Positions 35,941 to 44,479 of a DNA stretch of 64,000 nt are shown here, one piece after another. The notes beneath the pieces are model-generated. The model did not search any database, was not told where the DNA came from, and saw only the letters and a program-made list of their open reading frames with translations. Position 1 is the first letter of the stretch. The number at the start of each line of letters is the position of its first letter. The stretch comes from Pseudanabaena sp. PCC 6802 (lineage in GTDB: Bacteria; Cyanobacteriota; Cyanobacteriia; Pseudanabaenales; Pseudanabaenaceae), in contig NZ_KB235914.1 in assembly GCF_000332175.1 (NCBI RefSeq), positions 441,966 to 505,965 on the forward strand. Reading direction: 5' to 3'. Both the position numbers and the translations under genes were made by a program.

Positions 35941-37767
35941 ATAGTGTTGGGCTTGAATTTCAAACAAATTGGCATAAGTTCCGCCCAACCGTACTAGATC
36001 CTCGTGACTGCCGCTTTCCACAATCGAGCCATCAGTCATTACATAAATGCGATCGGCCATCTTAACTGTGGATAGACGATGGCTGATCAGAATAGCCGTT
36101 TGACCTGCAATTAGCTGGCGAAATCCTTCAAAGACTTCAGCTTCTGCTTTAGCATCCATAGCGCTGGTAGGTTCGTCCAGGACAATCACAGGTGAGTTCC
36201 GCAGGAATGCCCTTGCCAGTGCTACTTTCTGCCATTGACCGATACTAAGTTCTTCACCCTGGTCGAACCAATTTCCCAACATGGTGTCATAGCCTTGAGG
36301 TAATCTGGCGATGACGCGATCGGCTCCAGAACGACGCGCCGCCGCAATTATGCTTTCGTGATTTGGTGGAATGTCAATATTTCCCAAACCGATATTTTCT
36401 CTGACAGTAAAGTAATACTTAACATAGTCCTGGAAAATAATGCTGAATTGGCGGCGCAGTTCTATGATATCAAAGTGACGGATATCGATACCATCAATCG
36501 CGATCCTCCCACTGGTTGGATCGTACAGACGGCACATCAGCTTAATCAAAGTGGTTTTACCAGAGCCGTTTTCACCTACTAATGCTACTATTTCACCTGG
36601 TTTAATCGTCAGGCTAATATCCTGGAGTGCTTGCCTGGTAGAGTTGGGGTATTGGAAGTTCACGCGATCGAAAACAATGCCAGTTGCCATGTTTTGAGGA
36701 ACGGGCTTGGGATGTGCGACTTGAACTATATTGGGTCTCAACCCCAAAAACTCGTAGAGATTGACAAGAAATAAGTTGTCTTCATAGAGCGATGATAGAC
36801 TGCTCAAAACTCCCTTAAGAGACTCCTGTCCGCGTTGTAGAGCTTGGTAATAAAGTACCAGATCGCCAATGCGCAGAATTCCCACGAAGGTTTGATAGAT
36901 GATGAAGCTATAGGCAGTAAGCATGAGAACGATCGCTGCAGCTTGGGCACCTAAACTAGCGAGAAAGCGCTTAGTCGAGATCTCCATATTTTCTCGGTAC
37001 AGTTGCTGCCGTAACTTGTCAAAGCGCCGGCTGAAAAGCGAACCTAAGTCAAATAGACGAATTTCTTTAGCAAAAAGATTTCCTGTCAACAGCCAACTGA
37101 GGTATTCAGTTTCCCGATCGATCGCAGTGCGTTTGCGATGCCAATGGTACATAATCTTGGCAAATTTAAACCGCACCAATACCGCTGGAATTGCTGCCAC
37201 AAACAATACGCCAGCAACTCCCCAATGTAGCGAAAGTAGCAATCCTACCATTGCGACCAGGGAAATAACATTCTGACCGGCTTCTACCAGATTATTCAGG
37301 ATTTGCTTGGGACGATAAGTGGCTTCTTCTTGGGCGCGTTGCAGCGTATCGAAGTACTGGGGATTCTCATAGTACTCCAGATCTACTTCAATGGATTTGG
37401 CATGAATTATACTACTCATATAGTTCTCGATCTGCTGGGATTGGGCAGTATTGACAAGTTCCGCACCGGATGTCAAGACAACGTTGACTAGAGTAACCGC
37501 ACCAGTTAAAGCAATGAGGAGAATTAGTTGAGAGAAGTTAGACGCTCTGTCAGCACTGGTAACGCTGATACTGACCGTATCGATAATCAGCTTTGTGAGA
37601 TACAGTTGCAGTACAGGTACAATGCCCTGAGCGATTAACAAGAAAATATAAATAGCAGTCCAGCCAGGGGAGCTTTGCCAGACCAGGCGCAATGCTGGTA
37701 AAAGCCGCAAGGCATTCTTAAGTTTATGCAGTAACGTTTGCAAGGAGGACATTAAACTTGCTTTCAC
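35935..37767 (-). CDS. ABC exporter (permease-ATPase), lasso peptide D protein
   Basis: A 610-residue half-transporter. The membrane domain (about 20-330) has five to six helices (WTAIYIFLLIAQGIVPVLQLYL; QAAAIVLMLTAYSFIIYQTFV). The ATPase has Walker A VGENGSGKTTLIKL (about 395), Q-loop IFQDYVKYYF, signature LSIGQWQKVALARAF, Walker B VIVLDEPTSAMD and the H-loop ISHRLSTV. There is no peptidase domain, as in McjD-type lasso exporters, where the leader is removed by a separate protease. The start is GTG at 37767, or ATG at 37752. It begins one base after the methyltransferase stop. Probable role: secretion of, and immunity to, the mature lasso peptide. Confidence 0.92.
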   Translation of the reverse strand: MKASLMSSLQTLLHKLKNALRLLPALRLVWQSSPGWTAIYIFLLIAQGIVPVLQLYLTKLIIDTVSISVTSADRASNFSQLILLIALTGAVTLVNVVLTSGAELVNTAQSQQIENYMSSIIHAKSIEVDLEYYENPQYFDTLQRAQEEATYRPKQILNNLVEAGQNVISLVAMVGLLLSLHWGVAGVLFVAAIPAVLVRFKFAKIMYHWHRKRTAIDRETEYLSWLLTGNLFAKEIRLFDLGSLFSRRFDKLRQQLYRENMEISTKRFLASLGAQAAAIVLMLTAYSFIIYQTFVGILRIGDLVLYYQALQRGQESLKGVLSSLSSLYEDNLFLVNLYEFLGLRPNIVQVAHPKPVPQNMATGIVFDRVNFQYPNSTRQALQDISLTIKPGEIVALVGENGSGKTTLIKLMCRLYDPTSGRIAIDGIDIRHFDIIELRRQFSIIFQDYVKYYFTVRENIGLGNIDIPPNHESIIAAARRSGADRVIARLPQGYDTMLGNWFDQGEELSIGQWQKVALARAFLRNSPVIVLDEPTSAMDAKAEAEVFEGFRQLIAGQTAILISHRLSTVKMADRIYVMTDGSIVESGSHEDLVRLGGTYANLFEIQAQHYR

Positions 37768-37768
37768 C

Positions 37769-38890
37769 CTAGGAAAAACTGCTAACTAAGCTCTGGACAA
37801 AACTTATAGCTTTATGAGGTTCTGCGAATAAGTGAGGGTAATCCTGAACCAGATGATGGCTGAGTTTTTCTATTGATAAGGTGCCATTACTATGGGATAA
37901 AACGTAAAGAGCAGCCCTACCTTTATCGTTAATCTGGGGTTGATAGTCCCAGGCAACTTGCTTGATACTCTTAAGTGTTCTCGGCACCGAAAAAAAAGTA
38001 GAACGCACCTGTTGAGTCAGATTGGTTCTTACTTCCCAAGTCCAGTCGCCACAGGGAGGACGTTGCAATTTAAAGACGATCTCCTCACCTGCTGTCAGTT
38101 CGATGGGAGGGTCGAGGGGTAAAAATGCTGCCGACCAATGTAGGGGAGGTTCGTGAGGGGCCGTTGAAAGCCATGTTTCTCCTAACTGCATCTTGAACCA
38201 ACCAGCAAAGCCATGGCACGTTCCAGATTCCGCAATCGCATATTGCACTTCGCTCTGGCAGTAGGTGCTATGAGCTTGATGAAAATCCAGGGTTAACAAT
38301 TTGGCGGGTTCTGCCAAATAGCGAGCCTTGTTCAACTCTTTGTTGTAGTAGTAAATGGATTGACTGGCGTACGTGCGAGCCGGATCGTGGTCTATGCCCA
38401 TGTGAGGTGTCGACCAGGATGCTATTTCTTGTTGATGGAGTTCTTCAGCGCATATGGGTACTGCTTCCATCACCGCTGCTTGGGGAATCATTACTCCCCC
38501 TGGTTTTAAATACTTGTCGCGGGCGTAGAACAGCGATGGCAGCAGATCTTCTTCCAGTAAAAAGTTACCAGTAAATACGGATACGATCGCGTCTACTCGT
38601 TCGGGCAAATTCACCTCTTCAATCTTGCCCTGGAGGCAATGGATGCGATCGCTAAACCCATTGGCTCGCACAATTTGAGCGGCGACGCTAATAATATCTT
38701 CGGGTTCGACCAGATAAACTTGCTTGGCACCTAACTTGGCCGCTAAAAGTCCGTGGATGCCCAGGCCAGCACCTAAATCGAGGACGACACTGTCAGGAGC
38801 GATCGCCTGGGTCAAAGCTCGAGCGTAGGCTTCATTGCGACGAGAATCAAGGGTCATCGATTGTTGACCCTGAACCAATAAATAGCTCAC
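37769..38890 (-). CDS. PRMT-like SAM methyltransferase in the lasso cluster
   Basis: A 373-residue enzyme starting with GTG that overlaps the kinase stop by 4 bases (GTGA), a sign of coupled translation. The SAM site is VVLDLGAGLGIHGLLAAKLGA (about 35-55), with the acidic VEPEDII. The double-Glu loop region is represented by VFTGNFLLEEDLLPSL, and the C-terminal beta barrel is as in protein arginine methyltransferases (LHWSAAFLPLDPPIELTAGEEIVF). The last 60 residues look like a small PqqD-like or winged-helix unit (LSHSNGTLSIEKLSHHL). Its place suggests modification of the lasso peptide, which has two Arg and two Asp in the predicted core. The target is inferred. Confidence 0.82.
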   Translation of the reverse strand: MSYLLVQGQQSMTLDSRRNEAYARALTQAIAPDSVVLDLGAGLGIHGLLAAKLGAKQVYLVEPEDIISVAAQIVRANGFSDRIHCLQGKIEEVNLPERVDAIVSVFTGNFLLEEDLLPSLFYARDKYLKPGGVMIPQAAVMEAVPICAEELHQQEIASWSTPHMGIDHDPARTYASQSIYYYNKELNKARYLAEPAKLLTLDFHQAHSTYCQSEVQYAIAESGTCHGFAGWFKMQLGETWLSTAPHEPPLHWSAAFLPLDPPIELTAGEEIVFKLQRPPCGDWTWEVRTNLTQQVRSTFFSVPRTLKSIKQVAWDYQPQINDKGRAALYVLSHSNGTLSIEKLSHHLVQDYPHLFAEPHKAISFVQSLVSSFS

Positions 38891-39753
38891 AGTTGATGAA
38901 CTTCCTTCAGTAAAAAGTCGTAAACTTGGGGCAACATGACGAAATCGCGGGGGTAAAACAGTTTTTTAACTGGAGTTTGTTTTACCAGGTGGGCGTAAGC
39001 ATTCAAGAGATTGGGATTGGTAGGAATAAAAAGGCTAACATCGTAGCCGTGCGTCAACAAGTCGAACACGGCTTGGGCTTGGGGCAGCCGCTCGGCATAA
39101 ATACGTTCGTCGGGACTTTCATCGAGCAAGTAAATAATGCCAAGAGGAACGGGTTGCTGGTGAAGTACGGCACCTAACTGTGCTGGCTCGTAAAAAATTT
39201 TATAGTCCGTGTCTTCTGAAGCATCCAATCCCAGTATTTCTCCTGCCTCCGGATATAGTTTAATGCGAGGATTTCCCGGTACTATCCGACTATTTTCATC
39301 AATAACCAGAACGTCATCCGTAATAAAACCCGCACCGCGAGAAGCACAGTAAGCACTCAGCGTTGATTTACCTTTCCCGGAATAGCCCACAAAGGCGATT
39401 CCCCAATCTTCTAAAGATACGGCGTTCGCGTGAATTGCCACCTGTCCTTGTAAGTTAAGACAGATACCAGTCAGCACGCTAGTAAACCCAAGCGTGAGTT
39501 CGCCAACATCTATTTCTCTAGCATCGTCTCGGATCAGAATTTTGACATCAGAGCCATCATTACTCACCCAAGCTCCTAATTGTTCCGTCCAGTCAATCCA
39601 ATATGGAGTGCCAGATTTTTTCTTAGCTGTCGGTAAACTAGGGACATATTCCAAGCTCAAACGAACTGTTTGGGGAATTTGCGCTAGATCCCTAGAGACA
39701 GTTTCTAAAACATTCATTGAAAAAATAAGGTGTAGTCTGCCTGCCAATTTCAT
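38887..39753 (-). CDS. HPr kinase-like enzyme, lasso peptide K protein
   Basis: A 288-residue protein related to the C-terminal catalytic domain of HPr kinase/phosphorylase. Motifs: VAIHANAVSLEDWGIAFVGYSGKGKSTLSAYCASRGAGFITDDVLVID, i.e. the HANAV strand, Walker A GYSGKGKST (about 119-127) and the acidic DDVLVID. Such kinases are known in lasso peptide clusters (paeninodin, pseudomycoidin), where they phosphorylate the C-terminal Ser. The N-terminal 90 residues (VRLSLEYVPSL; WIDWTEQLGAWVSNDG) fit the small adaptor part of these enzymes. It is the first gene after the precursor, 331 bases downstream, so the precursor may be made in excess. Confidence 0.88.
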   Translation of the reverse strand: MKLAGRLHLIFSMNVLETVSRDLAQIPQTVRLSLEYVPSLPTAKKKSGTPYWIDWTEQLGAWVSNDGSDVKILIRDDAREIDVGELTLGFTSVLTGICLNLQGQVAIHANAVSLEDWGIAFVGYSGKGKSTLSAYCASRGAGFITDDVLVIDENSRIVPGNPRIKLYPEAGEILGLDASEDTDYKIFYEPAQLGAVLHQQPVPLGIIYLLDESPDERIYAERLPQAQAVFDLLTHGYDVSLFIPTNPNLLNAYAHLVKQTPVKKLFYPRDFVMLPQVYDFLLKEVHQL

Positions 39754-40084
39754 TTAGCAGAAACGGGACAAAAATCAGGACAAGGAAGCACCAACCCATT
39801 CAGCTAGATGCAATTAGATACAGATAGATACAGAGTGCATCTCAAGTTTGCAGGTTCATAACCCCACCTATCCTCCCCTTACCACGGGGAGGTGACGGAG
39901 TCGGAGGGGTAATTGCAAGACCAGGATGATTCCTAGATACCATTAAGGAAGAGTTGCACGGATAAGTGAGGGCTATTGCCTGCTAGAGCAGTAGCTTTGT
40001 TGTATGATAGCCCATCGCATCGTACAACTCCTCTCAAAGACTTCAGACCGTATTTAGAAATACGATCTATATCTAAACTTTATC
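39754..40084. other. Spacer between lasso precursor and kinase gene
   Basis: 331 bases without a gene. It contains the hairpin CCTCCCC/GGGGAGG at 39872-39892 and a decayed repeat around it. A plus-strand frame here (39976-40191) is antisense to the precursor and not accepted. Confidence 0.5.
39872..39892 (-). terminator. Possible attenuator after the lasso precursor gene
   Basis: A perfect 7-bp stem with a 7-base loop, about 190 bases after the precursor stop and before the tailoring genes. No T-tract, so it may rather limit read-through or protect the precursor mRNA. Confidence 0.35.
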
Positions 40085-40237
40085 TCATCCATCCACCATC
40101 ATCATCCTCATTGCCATACTCAGGCGAGCAAAGTCTCCATATGCGCCTGTATTCATGGCTTGAGTCATTGCCGCAACGGAACCCAATTTAGAAATTTTGA
40201 TGGCTGAATAAGTCTTTTTGTTGTTTTTGCCAATCAT
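40085..40237 (-). CDS. Lasso peptide precursor (A gene)
   Basis: A 50-codon gene too short for normal ORF calling. ATG at 40235-40237 is preceded by AAGGAG (40246-40251), 8 bases away. The leader is MIGKNNKKTY, then SAIKISKLGSVAAMTQ. It fits the lasso leader pattern: Tyr, a hydrophobic residue in the usual Pro position, Lys-Leu-Gly-Ser-Val, and Thr as penultimate leader residue. Cleavage after TQ gives the core AMNTGAYGD (ring, Ala1 to Asp9) followed by the tail FARLSMAMRMMMVDG. The core starts with Ala rather than Gly and has six Met, five of them in the tail. It lies between cyclase and kinase genes, same strand. It is the only candidate in the cluster with both leader features and an acidic residue at position 9. 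Confidence 0.86.
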   Translation of the reverse strand: MIGKNNKKTYSAIKISKLGSVAAMTQAMNTGAYGDFARLSMAMRMMMVDG

Positions 40238-40479
40238 AGAATTAACTCCTTACTTGTTTAGATAATTGAGAGTTACATGCTTGAGCCAAATTTAAGTGCA
40301 ACTTTCGCTGCGAGCAAACCAAATATCTTAGAAAAACATTTCGATGTGCTCGGGGGAGGCTTTGAAACTCGCACTACGGAATTTTAGCATGTTAATGAAA
40401 ATACTAGACTAACCCGAGCATTGGAAAAGTTCCCTACGAGCTTCTAAAAATACATGCCCCAACTCTACAAGCAACATAG

Positions 40480-42357
40480 CTACATAGAAGTTATGCATTG
40501 ACGAACATAGCGATCGCTAACTTTTTGATACCAATTAACAAAGGCCAAAAGGTAATATAGCTGATTAGCAGTGTTATTTTGGTAAGGCTCTCCCGGACAA
40601 TATGCCTCAGAGTATCCCTGACGATAACGATCGAGATAAATTTTCAATTGCTCGACATTAACGATTTGCCGCAGTAAAGGAATATCTCGTATTTGCCCTA
40701 AAAGTTCCAAGGCTTGATGTCCTTTACCAAGTCCAGCGTATTTTAGGGGATCGAAATAGTTTTCTTTGGAGCGCCACAGGATATCCTGTGGCAGTTTAGT
40801 TTGATTGGCTTGACGGAGAAATATTTTTTCGTGCATGGAGTCATACTGGAGAGCAGGGGGCAGAGCGATCGCAAACTCTACTAATCGGCGATCTAGTAGA
40901 GGTGAAGTATATTGCAACTGATGTGCAGCGCTCATTAATTTGTAAACCTGACCCATACCAACAGCCCCAGCAGAGTCGATTCCCCACATAATCATCCGCC
41001 ACTGGTCTGAGGATAGCGTACTTTCATAATATTGCTGGATGGCTAGCCGTGTCTGCATTGTTTGGGCATAGGCTGGTGCAATCCAGACAGGTAAGGGATT
41101 AGACAGGCGTTGCCTTCTCGCAAACCATGGCGCGCGCAAAAATCTGGGCAGTCGAGGCAGTACGAATTCTCGCCAAACTGCTGAGTGCCAGCGCCCTTCG
41201 GTTTTCAGGATATGGAGTACTTTTCGGCAGCAACCAGCTCGTGCTAAGTCTGACAAGCTCGTATAAAATAGTTCGTCCCCCCCTTCCCCATCAAAAACCA
41301 ATCCAAATCCTTGCCTTTGGATTTGCTCCATCAGGCTAATATTCATCGCCAGCGTGTAGCTTACTAAGGGATCGTCAGTAACTGGTAAGCTGTGCCAGGG
41401 TTCGCTCAAAGACCAGGCGCGATCGCTATTGACTGGATGCCACCTTACCTGGGGATATTGCTGTAAAAAAGATTGAATTGGTTGGCGCTCGTCAAATTCT
41501 GGAAAAATATCGGTCACGGTTGAGAATGCATCTACCACTGGCAAGTGATTTAGTAAGGAAATCGTAACTGTAGTCGAGTCCAGCCCGCCACTGAGCGTAC
41601 TGCAAATCGATCGACAACTGCGCAAACGATCTTTGGTAGCTCGATCCAATATATGCCAAAGCTCCTCGTAGTATATCTCTGGCGATCTCCGTGAGTTGTA
41701 GGATGCAGATATGGCCAATCGTGCAATTTGTCGCTGTTGCAGTTGCCCGGATTGGAGCACTAGCGCGAACCCCGGTCGCAGGCGCGCGATCGCGGCAAAA
41801 GGGGTGATGCCAGGCGGATGTGCCCACAAGTTGCAGATAGTATGGGCGAGGTAGAGTTCGTCCAGTGCTTTACTCACTTGGGGATGCAGCAATAGAGTTA
41901 CTACCCTTGAAGATAGCAGCAGGGTCTTACCATCCCAGTAGTAAGCAAGCGTGCGACCTCCCACAGGATCGCATCCCACCAGCAGTAGATCGCCGAAGGC
42001 ATCCCAGAGAATAAAAGCAAACTCACCGATCAGGTATTTTAAGCAATCGATTCCCCATCGGCGATAACTTGCAATCAGCAGTTGCGCATCGGTGGTAGAA
42101 CTTGGAAGATCGGCTAAAAGCAATTCGCGTGCATCCAGGCGACCATCCCAGACCAAAACGCAACCAAGAAATTCGACTACGGGTGCTTCATGACAGGATT
42201 CAGGTGTATCAAAGAATTGATTGCATCCTAGACTAAGACATACTTTAGTATCGTGCCAGTCGCCCTGTCCATCCTGTCCTAGCACGTGCAGATCGTCCAA
42301 CATGTTTTGCCAGGGAGTAGGCTTCTGGCTGTTCCAAACACCTAAGATGCCGCTCAT
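40480..42357 (-). CDS. Lasso cyclase (asparagine synthetase-like, C protein)
   Basis: A 625-residue homologue of asparagine synthetase B. The N-terminal glutaminase-like domain begins MSGILGVWNSQK: Ser instead of Cys at position 2, so it cannot use glutamine, which is the rule for lasso cyclases. The synthetase domain has the ATP motif CSTLSGGLDSTTVTISLL (about residue 254) and VFDGEGGDELFY. It should adenylate the Asp side chain at core position 9 and close the ring on the N-terminal amine of Ala1. It follows the B1 gene by 63 bases and precedes the precursor gene by 242 bases. Confidence 0.93.
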   Translation of the reverse strand: MSGILGVWNSQKPTPWQNMLDDLHVLGQDGQGDWHDTKVCLSLGCNQFFDTPESCHEAPVVEFLGCVLVWDGRLDARELLLADLPSSTTDAQLLIASYRRWGIDCLKYLIGEFAFILWDAFGDLLLVGCDPVGGRTLAYYWDGKTLLLSSRVVTLLLHPQVSKALDELYLAHTICNLWAHPPGITPFAAIARLRPGFALVLQSGQLQQRQIARLAISASYNSRRSPEIYYEELWHILDRATKDRLRSCRSICSTLSGGLDSTTVTISLLNHLPVVDAFSTVTDIFPEFDERQPIQSFLQQYPQVRWHPVNSDRAWSLSEPWHSLPVTDDPLVSYTLAMNISLMEQIQRQGFGLVFDGEGGDELFYTSLSDLARAGCCRKVLHILKTEGRWHSAVWREFVLPRLPRFLRAPWFARRQRLSNPLPVWIAPAYAQTMQTRLAIQQYYESTLSSDQWRMIMWGIDSAGAVGMGQVYKLMSAAHQLQYTSPLLDRRLVEFAIALPPALQYDSMHEKIFLRQANQTKLPQDILWRSKENYFDPLKYAGLGKGHQALELLGQIRDIPLLRQIVNVEQLKIYLDRYRQGYSEAYCPGEPYQNNTANQLYYLLAFVNWYQKVSDRYVRQCITSM

Positions 42358-42420
42358 TGATTCAGATACTTCGATCGCGAATCCTTATAATTTCTAGATA
42401 ATTTCTAGTAGTTGAAATCT

Positions 42421-42741
42421 TTAATCAGAAACTTTGTAAATCAGCCCGTAACTCGATAATTCCTCTATAAAAAACTCTAGATCGTTAAGAACTCGATCGC
42501 GATCCACTTCATATTCGTCAATTATGTTTTCAACCACATGGGCAAAAGGCTGTTGTTTTTGCAAAGCTTCCCAAAATGGCAAACTGGTTTCGCTTAAACT
42601 GTAGTACATGCCAGAAGAAACATGTAACAAAACCGCTTCATTCTCTACGTAACTGCAAAAAACGTCATCAACTACTTTAAAGACTTGAGCCTTCAATAAA
42701 TCTTCGCTTGTCGATACATTGTTTTGACTGTTTGTATGCAT
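42421..42741 (-). CDS. PqqD-like RRE protein, lasso B1
   Basis: A 106-residue PqqD fold: FKVVDDVFCSYVENEAVLLHVSSGMYYSLSETSLPFWEALQ, then VVENIIDEYEVDRDRVLNDLEFFIEELSSYGLIYKV. In lasso clusters this RiPP recognition element binds the precursor leader through the Tyr/Pro/Leu face and delivers it to the B2 protease. It is separate from B2 here (split B1/B2 type), lies upstream of the cyclase gene and is transcribed with it. The first 15 residues are polar and probably disordered. Confidence 0.93.
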   Translation of the reverse strand: MHTNSQNNVSTSEDLLKAQVFKVVDDVFCSYVENEAVLLHVSSGMYYSLSETSLPFWEALQKQQPFAHVVENIIDEYEVDRDRVLNDLEFFIEELSSYGLIYKVSD

Positions 42742-42982
42742 AATTTTTTCTGTAAACCTTAAACCGAGCGGAGCTAAAAACAGAGCGATCGCGTAGCTTA
42801 TAGACCATATAGCACTCCTCTCTGAATTGTGAAGTTTTTTCGCCGATTGCTGAATCGCCGATCGCTAACTTAAACACAAATCATTTCAGATTGCCATATT
42901 TGACATCCCACTCTTACTCGCCTATCGATCGGCAAGTTTTAATAAAAACTATTCTGAGGATAAATAATTGGGTTGATATTAA

Positions 42983-43468
42983 TTACTTCATAAACATCGC
43001 TGGCAACTTTACCTCTATTGGACGCTCGAACGGGACAAAATGTTGCCGTATATTTGGTCGATCGTTCAAAACTTTGTTCTGATACTCTACCCACGCATGG
43101 GCTTGAACCTCTCCAGCAATCTGTTGTACTCCTATGCGCAAGTCGCTAACAATGCCCTGACGACGTAGTAAATACCACAAAACCAGCGATCTTTTCAGAC
43201 AGTTGGCCCAATACTGACTGTAATGAGCTGCGATCGCCACCATTCGTGCTGTTGTTTCAACCTGCAGCCATAAAGATTCGGGCGATCGTGAAGTTGCCTG
43301 TGGGCATAGCTTCAAGAGCGCATATTGGGTTCGTCCCATTCCCAAAAGATGTATGCAGAATGCTACTAATGGCAGTAAGACCAATGCCTGTAACAACAGC
43401 GATTTCTCTTGCCAAGACAGTCTTATGAATTTGCCAGCCTTGCTAAATAGGGCTCCAAAATGTGACAT
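42983..43468 (-). CDS. Lasso leader peptidase, B2 protein (transglutaminase-like)
   Basis: A 161-residue cysteine protease of the transglutaminase-like superfamily. Catalytic triad: Cys in YWANCLKRSLVLWYLLRRQG (about residue 89), His in AHAWVEYQ (about 122) and Asp in LNDRPN (about 136). The N-terminal stretch LLLQALVLLPLVAFCIHLLG is hydrophobic, as in most B2 proteins. It removes the leader from the precursor after RRE binding. It is the first gene of the cluster; 241 bases separate it from B1, and the 540 bases upstream must hold the cluster promoter. Confidence 0.93.
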   Translation of the reverse strand: MSHFGALFSKAGKFIRLSWQEKSLLLQALVLLPLVAFCIHLLGMGRTQYALLKLCPQATSRSPESLWLQVETTARMVAIAAHYSQYWANCLKRSLVLWYLLRRQGIVSDLRIGVQQIAGEVQAHAWVEYQNKVLNDRPNIRQHFVPFERPIEVKLPAMFMK

Positions 43469-44010
43469 AAATACGCGACATAAGAGACTGCTAAGCTAAA
43501 AAATTAACACCATTTAAACATAGCTTAATACTAAAAGGTCAAAAATCTAAGTTTGTATTGTAAAAAACAGACTTTGAAATTAAATAGTGCAACTCAATAT
43601 CTGCGATTGACCTCAGCAGTAAAGTGTATACCAAAATATACTGCTTTTTAAAAGCATGAGCTAAGATAAAAACTGAAAATCGCTATGGAGCTTAACTATT
43701 ACACTATTGCAACTATGTGTAGGATGTGCGATTGTAGTTCACGAGTTAAACAATATCTCTAAATAAAGAACTTTTTGAACAATTAATCAGTCAAGCATCT
43801 CTAACGCGATAATTTGGAGCATTTTCCAATATATGAGTTATATGGTTTAATAGTTTAGCAATGCTGAAAAACTCTTACGGCAATTATATTTCAACAGAAT
43901 ATCTAGCTTACTTTTGATTTAGGAGTGGGCTTTGATGGTCTGTGAAGATCTCAGTCTCTCCAACGTAATCTTCCATTTTTTTCTTTATTTTTCTTGTGTG
44001 GGAGGTCGAA
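43469..44010. other. Divergent intergenic region between the lasso cluster and the polysaccharide locus
   Basis: About 540 AT-rich bases. Visible elements are short dyads: GTATACCAAAATATAC near 43626-43641 and GCTTTTTAAAAGC at about 43644-43656, plus a pyrimidine tract TTTTTTCTTTATTTTTCTTG at 43976-43995. A 30-codon frame at 43935-44027 preceded by AGGAG could be a leader ORF for the next gene, with little support. Confidence 0.45.
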
Positions 44011-44439
44011 TTGCAGAGAAGGTGTGACCGAAATCGGAAGCGTTCTAAACAACGATCTATTTATTGCCCAATTCACGGCTGTCATCTCGATAGTGCGAGT
44101 CAAAAATATCAGTTGTTTGCGGATAGTGTTGAACAGCTACAGGAACGCGGCATGCCTAAACGGAATGCCCTAATGCTAGTAGCAAATCAGACAGCAGTAC
44201 CTTTAGAGGGAGAATGGGTAGAAGCTTTTTGGTGCAACGATTGCCAGCAAACAAAATGGTATCACGTCCGTAAGGGTGAACATCGTACCTTTGAGGTCTC
44301 TCCAGCACCACGAGAACTTTGGCAATATGCCACTGGGGCGATCGCTCCTGAAGGCAACCCGTCGGTCGGAGAGTTTACTCGCAGGCAGGCGCGGTTACTC
44401 AAACATGGTGGGCTCAAAGACTTTAAGTTTGTAGGTTAA
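44011..44439 (+). CDS. Conserved cyanobacterial zinc-ribbon-like hypothetical protein
   Basis: The TTG at 44011 is preferred because GGGAGG lies at 44000-44005, 5 bases upstream; a GTG at 43996 is the alternative. The 142-residue product has CPIHGCHL (Cys-x2-His-x-Cys-x-His) near residue 20 and WCNDCQ near residue 75, together a likely zinc site, and a C-terminal GEFTRRQARLLKHGGLKDFKFVG. No domain name comes to mind. It is 40 bases upstream of the ABC permease, so it may be transcribed with the polysaccharide export genes, but nothing links its function to them. Confidence 0.7.
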   Translation: MQRRCDRNRKRSKQRSIYCPIHGCHLDSASQKYQLFADSVEQLQERGMPKRNALMLVANQTAVPLEGEWVEAFWCNDCQQTKWYHVRKGEHRTFEVSPAPRELWQYATGAIAPEGNPSVGEFTRRQARLLKHGGLKDFKFVG

Positions 44440-44479
44440 GTGGTTGCACCACCACATACTGAGGTTATTGCGATTGATG

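Noticed and set aside
40085-40147. Alternative lasso core beginning at Gly31 of the precursor
   Set aside because: Asp would be at position 5, too close for a lasso ring of 7 to 9 residues, and Thr would be at -1 instead of -2.
39976-40191. 71-codon plus-strand frame in the lasso precursor region
   Set aside because: It is antisense to the precursor gene, has no ribosome binding site and no sensible protein character; the minus-strand gene explains the sequence.
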